Position numbers and translations under genes: made by a program. Below, piece by piece: positions 9,150 through 18,307 of a stretch of 64,000 nt of DNA. Source of the DNA: CAVTJL01 sp963735065 (GTDB lineage: Bacteria > Pseudomonadota > Alphaproteobacteria > Geminicoccales > Geminicoccaceae); contig CAVTJL010000007.1 of assembly GCA_963735065.1 (NCBI GenBank), forward strand, positions 1 to 64,000, in the 5' to 3' direction. Numbering within the stretch: position 1 is the stretch's first letter; the number at the start of each line of letters is the position of its first letter. The notes beneath the pieces were generated by a model that did no database searches, was not told the DNA's origin, and worked only from the letters and a program-made list of their open reading frames with translations.

Positions 9150-9962
9150 ATGAAGGTTGCAATATTAGCAGGTGGCGTCGGCTCCCGTCTGTCGGAGGAA
9201 ACGATCCTCAAGCCGAAACCGATGGTCGAGATCGGCGGTCGGCCGATCCTTTGGCATATTATGCAACATTATTCTCGATTTAAATTCCGCGAGTTCGTGG
9301 TGGCGCTAGGGTATAAAGGGGAATACATAAAGAAATATATGGCAGATTACTGCTCTCTTCACGGAAATCTGCGCGTTGACCTCGGTAGGGGCGTGATCTC
9401 GTGCCCCGATGACCATGAAGAGCGTTGGATCGTCGATCTGGTCGACACCGGCCTGCAAACGGGTACCGGCGGCCGCATCAAGCGGTTGGCCCCCTATATC
9501 GGCAACGAGACCTTCATGCTGACCTGGGGCGATGGTGTCTCGACCGTAGATCTGGCGGCGCTGCTCGCCTTCCACCGGCGCCACGGCAGGCTTGCGACCG
9601 TCACCGCCGTCCGCCCGCCGGCGCGGTTCGGGCGGCTCGAGATCGAGAGCGGCGTTGTCGTCCGTTTCGCAGAGAAGCCGCAGATGAGCGAGGGGTGGAT
9701 CAACGGCGCCTTCTTCGTCCTCGAGCCGGGGGTCTTCGACTACATCACCGGCGACCAGACGCAGTGGGAGCGGGAGCCGCTCGAGCGCTTGGCGCACGAC
9801 GGCCAGCTCATGGCCTATCGGCATGACGGCTTCTGGCAGTGCATGGATACGTTGCGCGACAAGGTGCTGTTGGAAGAGCTGTGGGCCAGCGGCAAGGCAC
9901 CCTGGCTGCAGCAGCAGAACGACGGCAGCGAGTCGAAAGGCCGTGGGAGGGAGCTGCAATGA
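9150..9962 (+). CDS. rfbF: Glucose-1-phosphate cytidylyltransferase
   Basis: A 270-residue nucleotidyltransferase making CDP-glucose from glucose-1-phosphate and CTP, the entry step to CDP-linked deoxy and branched sugars. It has the N-terminal loop GGVGSRLSEETILKPKPMVEIG with the conserved lysines, and PILWHIMQHYS, specific for this subgroup. Mid-protein it has LTWGDGVSTVD, and FFVLEPGVFDYI near residue 195. A ribosome-binding AGCGGAGG lies upstream of the ATG at 9150. The 80-base gap before it is the largest so far in the operon, so a local promoter is possible. Its stop overlaps the following SDR start. No CDP-glucose 4,6-dehydratase (RfbG) of the usual type follows. Confidence 0.92.
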   Translation: MKVAILAGGVGSRLSEETILKPKPMVEIGGRPILWHIMQHYSRFKFREFVVALGYKGEYIKKYMADYCSLHGNLRVDLGRGVISCPDDHEERWIVDLVDTGLQTGTGGRIKRLAPYIGNETFMLTWGDGVSTVDLAALLAFHRRHGRLATVTAVRPPARFGRLEIESGVVVRFAEKPQMSEGWINGAFFVLEPGVFDYITGDQTQWEREPLERLAHDGQLMAYRHDGFWQCMDTLRDKVLLEELWASGKAPWLQQQNDGSESKGRGRELQ

Positions 9963-10990
9963 AAGTGCTCCTGACGGGTCACGAGGGCTATATCGGGAGC
10001 GTCCTCTCACCGCGTCTGCTCGAGGCCGGGCACCGCGTCACCGGGCTCGACAATGGCCTCCTCGACGGCTGCGGGTTCGATCGTGGCCCGTCGATTCCGG
10101 CCTTGAGGATGGATGTCCGTGACGTCACGGTGGACGATCTGGCGGGCTACGAGGCGATCGTCCATCTGGCCGGCATCTCGAACGATCCGTTGGGCGATCT
10201 GGCCCCCGAGGCTACCTTCGAGATCAACTGGAAGGCCTCCGTGCGTCTGGCGCGGCTGGCCAAGCAGGCAGGCGTGCGCCGATTTCTCTTCGCCTCGTCC
10301 TGCAGCAACTATGGAGCCGCGGGCGACGACGTCCTGGACGAGACCGCCACCTTCAACCCGGTCACGCCGTATGCCGTGTCCAAGGTGAAGGTCGAGGGCG
10401 AGCTCGCGTCGCTGGCCGGTCCCGATTTCACGCCAGTCTATCTGCGCGCGGCCACGGCCTACGGCATGTCCCCCCGCCTGCGCGGCGACCTCGTGGTCAA
10501 CAATCTCGTCGGCCATGCCGTCACGACGGGCGCCATCCTGCTGAAGAGCGACGGCACGCCGGTCCGCCCACTGGTGCATGTCGAGGACATCGCCCGCGCC
10601 TATGTGGCCCTGCTCGCGGCACCGCGCGAGGCGGTGCACAACGAGGCCTTCAACGTCGGTCGGACCGAGGAGAACTATTCGATCCGAGCGGTGGCGGAGC
10701 TGGTGGCGGCGGCCGTGACGGGTGCCAAGGTCACCTTCGCTCCCGGCGCCAGCCCCGACAGGCGCAACTATCGCGTCTCCTGCGAGAAGATCCGGCAGCG
10801 CGTGCCTGGCTATCAGCCCGCCTGGACCGTCGCGCGTGGCATCGAGCAGCTCCGCGACGCCTACACCGCGCGCGGCCTGACGGCGACGGAGTTCCTAAGC
10901 TCGCGCTTCCTTCGCCTCGAGCGGGTGAAGGAGCGGATCGCTACCGGCACGTTGGATGCGGGTCTGCGTCCCACGAAGCGCGCGGCCTGA
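9959..10990 (+). CDS. NAD-dependent epimerase/dehydratase (extended SDR)
   Basis: A 343-residue extended short-chain dehydrogenase acting on a nucleotide sugar. The start at 9959 overlaps the rfbF stop (ATGA). The motifs are GHEGYIGSVL at residue 7, HLAGISNDPLGD near 65, SSCSNYGAAG near 115 and YAVSK near 140 as the YxxxK pair. A conserved HVEDIAR follows near 205. It lies between the cytidylyltransferase and two C-methyltransferases, so it probably acts in the same CDP-sugar route as a dehydratase, epimerase or reductase. The exact reaction cannot be fixed from sequence. Confidence 0.85.
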   Translation: MKVLLTGHEGYIGSVLSPRLLEAGHRVTGLDNGLLDGCGFDRGPSIPALRMDVRDVTVDDLAGYEAIVHLAGISNDPLGDLAPEATFEINWKASVRLARLAKQAGVRRFLFASSCSNYGAAGDDVLDETATFNPVTPYAVSKVKVEGELASLAGPDFTPVYLRAATAYGMSPRLRGDLVVNNLVGHAVTTGAILLKSDGTPVRPLVHVEDIARAYVALLAAPREAVHNEAFNVGRTEENYSIRAVAELVAAAVTGAKVTFAPGASPDRRNYRVSCEKIRQRVPGYQPAWTVARGIEQLRDAYTARGLTATEFLSSRFLRLERVKERIATGTLDAGLRPTKRAA

Positions 10991-11004
10991 GGGAGGACCG
11001 GTCG

Positions 11005-12225
11005 ATGGTTGCATGCAGATCCTGTGGCGGCGCGGAGCTGACCCCGATCCTGTCGCTCGGGCGGCTGCCGCTCGCGGACGGGCTGCTGGCGCCCGAGCAG
11101 CTCGATGCGCCCGAGCCCCGCTATGCCCTCGACCTCGCGCTCTGCTCCGGCTGCGGGCTCGTGCAGATCCTCGAGACCGTACCGCCGGACGAGCTCTTTG
11201 GTGCTGACTACCCCTACTTTTCCTCCTTCTCCAGCACGTTGCTCGAGCATTCGTTGAACAATGTCGAGCAGCGCATCGCCGAGCGCAATCTTGATTCAGA
11301 TAGCCTTGTGATCGAGCTGGCGAGCAACGACGGCTATCTTCTTCAATACTATCAAAGGCACGGTATTTCCGTCCTCGGTATAGACCCGGCGCCGGGCCCT
11401 GTGGCGGCGGCGCTGGGGAGAGGCGTGCCGACACTGCAAGCCTTTTTCGATCGCGAGCTGGCGGCTGAGCTCGCAGCTGGGGGCAGGCAGGGCGACATCG
11501 TCCACGCCAACAACGTTCTCGCGCACGTGGCCGACACCAACGGCTTCGTTGCGGGCATTGCCACGCTGCTCAAGCCCGACGGCGTGGCCGTCATCGAGGT
11601 GCCCTATGTCCGGCGCCTGGTCGAGCAGTGCCAGTTCGACACGATCTACCATGAGCATCTTTGCTATTTCTCAGCCACCGCGCTGAGCGCGCTCTTCCGG
11701 CGCCACGGGCTCTTTCTCAACGATGTCGAGGAGGTGCCGATCCACGGCGGCTCTCTCCGGCTCTTTGTCGAGCTGGTCGAGCGCCCGGCCGAGCGGCTCA
11801 CCTGCATGCTGGCCGAGGAGACGGCGCTCGGGATCACGCGCCCCGGCTTCTACGCCGACTTCGCCGCCCGCGTGCACGCGATTCGGGATGGGCTGTCGAC
11901 CCTGCTGTACAGCCTTCGTGCCGAGGGAAAGCGGATCATGGGCTACGGCGCCGCGGCCAAGGGCACCATCATGCTGAACTATACCGGCATCGGCCCCGAC
12001 CAGCTGAGCTGCGTCGTTGATCGCAACGTGCACAAGCAGGGCCGCTACATCCCCGGCGTACGGCTACCCATCCGCGACCCGTCGGCCATCCTCGACGAGA
12101 TGCCCGACTATCTTCTGATCCTCCCTTGGAACTTCAAGCAGGAGATCATGACGCAACAGGCCGCCTACCACGCTCGCGGCGGCCGGTTCATCGTCCCCAT
12201 CCCCGAGCCGGCGGTGATTGCATGA
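11005..12225 (+). CDS. SAM-dependent sugar C-methyltransferase, first tandem copy
   Basis: A 406-residue protein with the three-part layout of sugar 3-C-methyltransferases. There is an N-terminal zinc site (CRSCGG at residue 4 and LCSGCGLVQ near 50). A class I SAM fold follows, with VIELASNDGYLLQYY near residue 105 and a VIEVPYVRRL strand. The C-terminal Rossmann-like domain has IMGYGAAAKGTIML near residue 312. The EHLCYFS segment is typical of the family. It follows the SDR by 14 bases and overlaps the next methyltransferase (ATGA). It probably makes a methyl-branched sugar for the polysaccharide. Confidence 0.88.
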   Translation: MVACRSCGGAELTPILSLGRLPLADGLLAPEQLDAPEPRYALDLALCSGCGLVQILETVPPDELFGADYPYFSSFSSTLLEHSLNNVEQRIAERNLDSDSLVIELASNDGYLLQYYQRHGISVLGIDPAPGPVAAALGRGVPTLQAFFDRELAAELAAGGRQGDIVHANNVLAHVADTNGFVAGIATLLKPDGVAVIEVPYVRRLVEQCQFDTIYHEHLCYFSATALSALFRRHGLFLNDVEEVPIHGGSLRLFVELVERPAERLTCMLAEETALGITRPGFYADFAARVHAIRDGLSTLLYSLRAEGKRIMGYGAAAKGTIMLNYTGIGPDQLSCVVDRNVHKQGRYIPGVRLPIRDPSAILDEMPDYLLILPWNFKQEIMTQQAAYHARGGRFIVPIPEPAVIA

Positions 12226-13430
12226 GGACGACCCAGACCATACCGCACAGCAGGGCCTGCCGCGCCTGCGGCAGCAGCAGGCTCGAGATCTTCTACGAGG
12301 TGCCGGACGTGCCGGTGCACAGCTGCCTCATGGTGGACAGTCGCGAGGCGGCACTGGGCTTTCCGCGTGGCCAGCTGAGGCTCGAGTTCTGCCCAAGCTG
12401 TGGTTTCGTCCAGAACGACCTCTACGACGCCAGCCTGCAGAGCTATTCGCCCGACTATGAGGAGACGCAGGCCTTCTCCCCTCGCTTCAACGCGTTTCTC
12501 GAGGACTTGGCCGACGACCAGATCGCGCGGCACGGATTGCGTGACAAGCAGGTTGTGGAGATCGGCTGCGGCAAGGGTGAGTTCCTCATGCTGCTGTGCG
12601 AGGGGGGGCCCAGCCGAGGCATAGGCATCGATCCCGGCTACCGCCCCGAGCGCACCACGAGCGCCGCCAAGGATCGTGTCCGGTTCATCCGCGACCACTA
12701 TGGCGAGCGCTACGCCGATCTAACCGGCGATTATGTCGCCTGTCGTCACACGCTCGAGCATATCGGCCCCGTGCACGAGTTCGTCGCCCGCATACGGCAC
12801 GGCCTGCGGGCCGGCACACCGGTGTTCTTCGAGCTGCCGGACCTGGAGCGCGTGCTCGTCGAGCGCGCCTTCTGGGATATCTACTACGAGCATTGCAGCT
12901 ACTTCACAGCGGGCTCGCTCGCTCGGCTCCTGACCAGATGCGACTTCACCGTCACGCGCCTCGCCAAGGCGTATGACGACCAATACTTGCTGCTCGATGG
13001 TATCGCGGGCAGGGGGGAGGAGCCTGCGCTGGCTATCGCCGACGACCTCGAGCGGACGCAGGCGCAGGTGGCGGCGTTCCGGGACGATGTGGCCGCCAAG
13101 AGACGCGGTATCGAGCGGTTGGCTCGCTCCCTAGCGGCCGGGGGCAGGCGGCTGGCGATCTGGGGCTCCGGCTCCAAGGCCGTTGCCCTCCTAACGAGCA
13201 CCGATATCGGCGACACCGTCCAGGCGGTTGTCGACATCAACCCGCATAAGCACGGCAAGTTCCTCGTCGGCTCCGGCCATGAGATCGTCGCTCCTGCGAG
13301 CCTGGTGGAGCTCGAGCCGGACTGCGTGCTCGTGATGAACCCGGTCTACGAGGAGGAGATCGGGGCCCAGCTTGCCTCCCTGGGCATCGCCCCGCGACTT
13401 CTCACGCTCGAGGGGATCCCGCCAGCATGA
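12222..13430 (+). CDS. SAM-dependent sugar C-methyltransferase, second tandem copy
   Basis: A 402-residue paralogue of the preceding gene. The start at 12222 overlaps the previous stop (ATGA). The zinc site is CRACGS plus CPSCGFVQN, the SAM motif is VVEIGCGKGEFLMLL near residue 110, and EHCSYFTAGSL marks the catalytic region. The C-terminal domain has LAIWGSGSKAVALL near 310 and VVDINPHKHG. It is closer to the protein at 566-1822 than to its immediate neighbour, judging by shared motifs (WGxGxKxxxxL, VVDINP, VMNPxYExEI). Two C-methyltransferases in tandem suggest two methylation steps or two substrates. Confidence 0.88.
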   Translation: MRTTQTIPHSRACRACGSSRLEIFYEVPDVPVHSCLMVDSREAALGFPRGQLRLEFCPSCGFVQNDLYDASLQSYSPDYEETQAFSPRFNAFLEDLADDQIARHGLRDKQVVEIGCGKGEFLMLLCEGGPSRGIGIDPGYRPERTTSAAKDRVRFIRDHYGERYADLTGDYVACRHTLEHIGPVHEFVARIRHGLRAGTPVFFELPDLERVLVERAFWDIYYEHCSYFTAGSLARLLTRCDFTVTRLAKAYDDQYLLLDGIAGRGEEPALAIADDLERTQAQVAAFRDDVAAKRRGIERLARSLAAGGRRLAIWGSGSKAVALLTSTDIGDTVQAVVDINPHKHGKFLVGSGHEIVAPASLVELEPDCVLVMNPVYEEEIGAQLASLGIAPRLLTLEGIPPA

Positions 13431-13484
13431 TACCGATGTCCACGGCAGGGCTCCCAGCAGCGTCATTCAAGTGAGCGACAGGCC

Positions 13485-15932
13485 ATGAGCACCGCCCTGA
13501 TCACGCGCCCCACCGGCACCCCGCCTTTCACCCCCGACGGCGTCTCGGTGATCGACCTATGGTTCATCCTCCGCCGGCAGCTTCGCTTCATCTTGCTAAC
13601 AGTCGTCCTCGGGACGAGCCTTGCGATCCTGCTCGGCCTTGCACAGCCGCCGACCTACACCAGCACGGCGCTCATCGTCGTTGAGCCACGCGACAATCAG
13701 ATCATCGGCGTTGATTCGACGACGCGCAGCCAGCCGATCGACGCGGCGATGCTCGAGACGCACACCAAGCTCCTGAGATCACGCGAGCTGGCGGTGGCGG
13801 TAATCCGCAAGCTTCACCTGACGGACGATCCCGCCTTCAAGCCGGGCGTGCCTCTATCGCAACGCGTGGACCATACCCTCCAGCAGGCCTCGACCTGGCT
13901 GGCTGCAGCGATGCAGCGTGTCGCACCGACACTGGCCTCTCTCGAGGCCAACCTCTCGGAGGCGGCCGGCCTCGATGGCGGCGTGCTCGCCGCTGGCCGG
14001 GACGGCGCCAGCACGCGGCCTGCAGCGAGCACGGACGGCGCGACGCCCACAGGCTGGGACCGCCTGGAGCCCGCGCCGCCGGTCGCGAACGGGTCGATCC
14101 AGCAGCTCGTGGCGTCTTCGGACCCCGGCGCCACGGGCCCCGCCAGCGATGGCGCCAGCCTCGGTGACGACGGTCCTCTCATGCAAGCGGCCGTGATAGC
14201 CTTCGAAAGGCGCCTCGATCCGGCCGTCAGCGGGAAATCATACATCATCAACGTCTCGTTCACGGACGGGTCGCCCACAAGGGCGGCGCTCATCGCCAAC
14301 ACGACGGCGCAGCAGTATATCCGGATGCTGCGCGAGCAGACGCGCTCTTCCGCGGCCGAGGCGAGCGGGGCTTTCGCCGATCGCCTGAGCGAGCTCCGGG
14401 CCGAGGCGCAACGCACGCAGGCCGCGGTCGAGAATTTCAAAGCCGACCACAATATCGTTACGTCCGGCGGCGTCGAGGTGAGCGATCAGCAGCTCACGCA
14501 GCTCACCGAGCAGCTCATCAAGCTGCAAGCCGACGAGCAGGAGAAGGCGGCCCGCCTCGGACGGGTGGTAGAGCTCTCGAAGCACGGCGGGTCGAGTGCT
14601 GCAGTGGCTGCCGTCGTTGATTCCCAGCTGCTCAACAGCCTGCGCGAACAACTCGTCGCTCTCTCGAGGCGCGAGGCCGATATGCGCGGGCAGTACGGTG
14701 ATCGCCATCCGCGGATGATCGCAGTGCAGGCCCAGCAGCGGGAGCTCGAGAGCAAGTTCGCCGGCGAGGTGCAGCGGACTATCCTCGACCTACGCTACCA
14801 GGTCGACGTCGCGCGTCGCCAAGAGGCCAGTCTCCGAAAGGAGATCGACCAGGTGACCACGACCAAGGGAGGCATCGCCAAGGTCTCCTCGCAACTTTCC
14901 CTGCTCCAGCAGCAGGCGAACGCCGCTCGACGCATCTATGAGACGCTACTGCGGCAGACCGAGGAGACGAAGCAGCAAGCGATCCTCGGCGAGCCCAACA
15001 GCCGGATCGCCTCACGCGCCGCGCCACCCAACGGCCCGGACCGCCTGTCGCTCAAGCTCTTTGGCTTCATCGGGTTCGTGGGCTCGGCGTTCGGCGCCTC
15101 GCTCATAGCGATCTTCCGCGACAGGACGCGCGGCATCATCCACCGCGGCCGGGAACTCAGCGACCATGTCGATCTGCCCTGCCTCGGTCTCGTCCCTCGC
15201 GTCGCCACGCGACAGCTGCCCATGGGCTCGCCTGTCGTCGCGGCGGATACATCGAAGTCGGCCTTCACGGAGGCGTTGAGGTCGATCGCCCTGGCACTCC
15301 TGCGCGAGTGCGTCGAGCATCCTCAACGCACGCTCGCCATGACCTCCTCGCTTCCGAAGGAGGGCAAGAGCTTCCTCGCGGCAAGCCTGGCCATTACCTT
15401 CGGCCGGCTCGGCTATCGCACTTTACTGGTCGATCTCGACCTCCGGCGACCTCGGGTCGGGCGGCTGTTCGACATTGTCGGCGCGGGCGGCATCGTCGAG
15501 GTGATGTCCGGAGCGCTGCCGGCCGACGAATGCATCATCCGCAACGTCGCCGAGCACGTCGACATCCTGCCCGCCCGTGCGCTGCCGAGTGACCCTGTCG
15601 TCGTTCTCGCCTCGCCGCTGTTGTCGAAGGCGCTCGAAAGGCTCGGACGCGATTACGACTGGATCATTCTCGACGGACCACCGGCGCTCGGCCTGTCCGA
15701 CGCCTGTCTCCTCGGTCGCCTCGCCCACATGGTCCTCCTCGTCACCCGCTGGGGTTCCACGCCGTTGAGCGCTCTGAAGGTGAGCGCGGAGCACGTCAGA
15801 AACTTCGGTGTCAATCTGGTCGGCGGTGTCCTCAACGATGTCGATCTCAAGCGACACCAAGCCTACGGCTATGGAGTCGAAGACCATGAGGGTTACTACA
15901 GCAGATACAAGTCTTATTACGTCGATACATGA
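13485..15932 (+). CDS. Polysaccharide co-polymerase with tyrosine autokinase domain (Wzc/ExoP-like)
   Basis: An 815-residue inner-membrane protein that controls chain length and export. The N-terminal Wzz domain has a first membrane span near residues 34-52. A long periplasmic coiled coil lies around 290-490, and a second span around 523-542. The cytoplasmic BY-kinase has the Walker A' motif LPKEGKSFLAASLA near 623, Walker A-type LLVDLDLRRP near 650 and IILDGPP near 725. The C-terminal tail (about 795-815) is packed with tyrosines, the usual autophosphorylation cluster. An Ala/Gly/Ser/Pro-rich insert of about 80 residues (150-235) interrupts the Wzz part. It is the last gene of the plus-strand operon. 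Confidence 0.92.
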   Translation: MSTALITRPTGTPPFTPDGVSVIDLWFILRRQLRFILLTVVLGTSLAILLGLAQPPTYTSTALIVVEPRDNQIIGVDSTTRSQPIDAAMLETHTKLLRSRELAVAVIRKLHLTDDPAFKPGVPLSQRVDHTLQQASTWLAAAMQRVAPTLASLEANLSEAAGLDGGVLAAGRDGASTRPAASTDGATPTGWDRLEPAPPVANGSIQQLVASSDPGATGPASDGASLGDDGPLMQAAVIAFERRLDPAVSGKSYIINVSFTDGSPTRAALIANTTAQQYIRMLREQTRSSAAEASGAFADRLSELRAEAQRTQAAVENFKADHNIVTSGGVEVSDQQLTQLTEQLIKLQADEQEKAARLGRVVELSKHGGSSAAVAAVVDSQLLNSLREQLVALSRREADMRGQYGDRHPRMIAVQAQQRELESKFAGEVQRTILDLRYQVDVARRQEASLRKEIDQVTTTKGGIAKVSSQLSLLQQQANAARRIYETLLRQTEETKQQAILGEPNSRIASRAAPPNGPDRLSLKLFGFIGFVGSAFGASLIAIFRDRTRGIIHRGRELSDHVDLPCLGLVPRVATRQLPMGSPVVAADTSKSAFTEALRSIALALLRECVEHPQRTLAMTSSLPKEGKSFLAASLAITFGRLGYRTLLVDLDLRRPRVGRLFDIVGAGGIVEVMSGALPADECIIRNVAEHVDILPARALPSDPVVVLASPLLSKALERLGRDYDWIILDGPPALGLSDACLLGRLAHMVLLVTRWGSTPLSALKVSAEHVRNFGVNLVGGVLNDVDLKRHQAYGYGVEDHEGYYSRYKSYYVDT

Positions 15933-16038
15933 GGCGATGGCGAGCCACTTCCTGGGCGAGATGTCAAATTGCGGCGGGCCTACTCCATGGCGCGCGCGCG
16001 GGCACGCTTTGGGGTCGGGCGCTGGATGTGCGAGGCTC

Positions 16039-16926
16039 TCAGTCGAGGGGCTGGTAGGTCGGGTTGAGGCACTGGCGCATCAACCGATAGAGAGGCCGCG
16101 CCCGGCGCTTCACGAACCTCCCTGCGCTGGTCTTGGCGACATGATAGGTCATGGCCCCATAGGCAAGCGGGATCGAGCGCCCGTTGGCGATGGCAATCTG
16201 CGCCACCTCGTGCTGCGTGCGCCCGAAGCGCAGGTTCGAGACGCCATCGTGGCTCATGTTACCGCAAAGGCCGGGCACGTAGACACCGCGGGCGCCAGCC
16301 CGGTGCAGCCGCATGAACCAGTCATAGTCCATCGCGCAGCGATAGCGCGGGTCGAACAGCCCGACGCGCTCGAAGCAGACCCGGCGCGCCAGGACGGTCG
16401 GGTGGTTGATGTTTGGCATGCGCCGGTGAATGGCCGCCGCATAGCCCGGCTCTCCCCGATAGCGGAAGCTCGGCCTTCCCCCCTCGTGGAAGAGGAGATC
16501 GCCGAACACGAAGTCGGCACCGGTCTCGTCGATCGCCGCAAGCGCCGTCTCGAGCTGCCCCGGCGCCAGCCAGTCGTCGCTGTGAACGAGTTGGATGAAG
16601 AGGCCGCTCGCCAGCGCCACCCCCTTGTTGAGCGCGTCGCTGATGCCCCGGTCCGGCTCGCTCAGGAGGAAGTCGCTCGACCGGAGACGGCTGCGGGCGA
16701 GCGCGACGGTGCCATCTGTCGAGGCCCCATCGACGATGATGTGCTCGACATCGAGGCCGTCCTGGGCCTGGACGCTGGCGATTGCCCGACCGATCGTCCG
16801 CTCGGCATTGAGACAGACCGTGATGACCGAAATGCGGCGAGCCTCGCCCGGCTTGCCGGCCGGGAACCGCGTGCGGCGTGTGGCTTCATAGTCCGCGAGT
16901 GTCAGCAAGGCCACTCTCCAGAACAC
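16039..16926 (-). CDS. Glycosyltransferase family 2
   Basis: A 295-residue GT-A glycosyltransferase read from a GTG start at 16926. The nucleotide-binding strand ISVITVCLNAERTIGRAIASV begins near residue 31. DGASTDGT follows near 66, and LLSEPDRGISDALNKGVALA near 88 is typical of WcaA-like transferases; the metal-binding region is VHSDDWL. It is convergent with the Wzc gene and divergent from the family 4 transferase at 17021. It is probably part of the same polysaccharide pathway. Confidence 0.87.
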   Translation of the reverse strand: MFWRVALLTLADYEATRRTRFPAGKPGEARRISVITVCLNAERTIGRAIASVQAQDGLDVEHIIVDGASTDGTVALARSRLRSSDFLLSEPDRGISDALNKGVALASGLFIQLVHSDDWLAPGQLETALAAIDETGADFVFGDLLFHEGGRPSFRYRGEPGYAAAIHRRMPNINHPTVLARRVCFERVGLFDPRYRCAMDYDWFMRLHRAGARGVYVPGLCGNMSHDGVSNLRFGRTQHEVAQIAIANGRSIPLAYGAMTYHVAKTSAGRFVKRRARPLYRLMRQCLNPTYQPLD

Positions 16927-17020
16927 CTCTTCGAGACTATAGAAGAGATCAATATATTATCTCCTCCTGTTTTTCACAAGTCTTGCAGAACGACTTTCTT
17001 GCTTCCGCAAGGAGCCGATC
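16927..17020. promoter_or_regulatory. AT-rich divergent promoter region
   Basis: The 94 bases between two divergent glycosyltransferase genes are AT-rich (caatatattatctcc near 16950), unlike the surrounding coding DNA. They probably hold both promoters. An AAGGAG ribosome-binding site precedes the plus-strand ATG at 17021. Confidence 0.4.
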
Positions 17021-18307
17021 ATGTCTGACCGACGACCGAGAATTATCATTCTTTCGGACTATGGCCACATCAACGGCGGCGCCGCTCGTGTGGCCATCGC
17101 CTCGGCCCGGGGCCTGGCGGAGCGAGGCTGGCGCGTCGTCTTCGCCTGCGCCGTGGCCCCGATCGAGGAGGAGATTGCGAAGGCCGGCGTCGACGTACGC
17201 CACATTCCGATCACCGACGTCTGGCAGGAGCGCTCGGCGCTTCGGGCCGCCGGCCGTGCCATTTGGAATTTGAGCGCCGCCGCGCAGCTACGCCGCATTC
17301 TTGCCGAAGGCGAGCCGTCGGCAACGCTGGTGCACGCGCATCAGTGGACACGAGCGCTCAGCCCGTCCTGCCTGATGGCCGCCCGTCTCTACGGCGCGCC
17401 ACTGGTTGTCACGCTGCACGATTACTTCGCGTCCTGCCCAAACGGGCTCTTCTTCGACTTCTCAACGGGCCAGCGTTGCACCCGGACGCCGCTCTCGGCC
17501 TCCTGCGTCATGGCGGACTGCGATCGGGGCGGGCGCGCCCACAAGGCTGTCCGCGTGGCCCGTCAGCTCATCACGCGCAGCATCTGGCGCAGCCGGGGAG
17601 CTCTGACCTTCGCGCATGTCTCGCATTTCGCCTGCGACCGCACGCGCCGATTCCTGCCCTCCGAGGCGCAGCACGTCGTCCTGCTCAATCCCTGCTTCAT
17701 CGAGCGTGCGCCGCCGGTGTCCGTCGCTGCAAACCGACCCGTCGCCTATATCGGCCGGCTCACGATCGAGAAGGGCATCCGGCAACTCGTTGAAGCGGCG
17801 CGACGGACATGCACACCCCTCCTGATCCAGGGTGACGGGCCGCTGCGGGGGGAGATCGAGACGCTGGGCGAGCTTGTCACGCTCCTGCCCTGGAGTGGAC
17901 CGATGTCCGTCCTCGCGACCCTCGAGCAGGCGCGTGCCGCCATACTGCCCTCCCTCTGGGAGGAGACCGGAACGCTCGGAGCCTACGAGGCACTGGCACG
18001 GGGTGTTCCCGTCATCGCATCGCGCTCGACGCCCGCTGCGGCGGTCGTCGAGGAGGCGGGGGGCGGCCTCGTCGTCCCGTCGCACGACGTCGACGCGCTC
18101 GGCGCCGCCATGCGCCGGGTGGCAGACAATGCCGAGGTCGCTGCCCTCGGTGCGATGGCCTACAGCCACTATTGGCGCGCACCCCGAGATCTCGACAGCC
18201 ATCTGAATGCGCTGGAGCAGCTCTACCGCGATGCTTGGGCCGCTGGTGAGCCAGCCGGCGCAGCGCCGATGCCGGTGCCGGCGTCGGACAGGAGGCGGAC
18301 GGCATGA
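17021..18307 (+). CDS. Glycosyltransferase family 4
   Basis: A 428-residue GT-B glycosyltransferase. The N-terminal domain contains NGGAARVAIASARGLAERGW (glycine-rich loop, residues about 17-36) and VVTLHDYFASCPNGLFFDF near 130. Its cysteine-containing stretch (CTRTPLSASCVMADC) is characteristic of a subgroup. The donor domain has YIGRLTIEKGIRQLVEAA near 248 and LPSLWEETGTLGAYEALARG near 310 as the E-x7-E region. It starts the second plus-strand operon, and its stop overlaps the glycoside hydrolase start (ATGA). Confidence 0.88.
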   Translation: MSDRRPRIIILSDYGHINGGAARVAIASARGLAERGWRVVFACAVAPIEEEIAKAGVDVRHIPITDVWQERSALRAAGRAIWNLSAAAQLRRILAEGEPSATLVHAHQWTRALSPSCLMAARLYGAPLVVTLHDYFASCPNGLFFDFSTGQRCTRTPLSASCVMADCDRGGRAHKAVRVARQLITRSIWRSRGALTFAHVSHFACDRTRRFLPSEAQHVVLLNPCFIERAPPVSVAANRPVAYIGRLTIEKGIRQLVEAARRTCTPLLIQGDGPLRGEIETLGELVTLLPWSGPMSVLATLEQARAAILPSLWEETGTLGAYEALARGVPVIASRSTPAAAVVEEAGGGLVVPSHDVDALGAAMRRVADNAEVAALGAMAYSHYWRAPRDLDSHLNALEQLYRDAWAAGEPAGAAPMPVPASDRRRTA

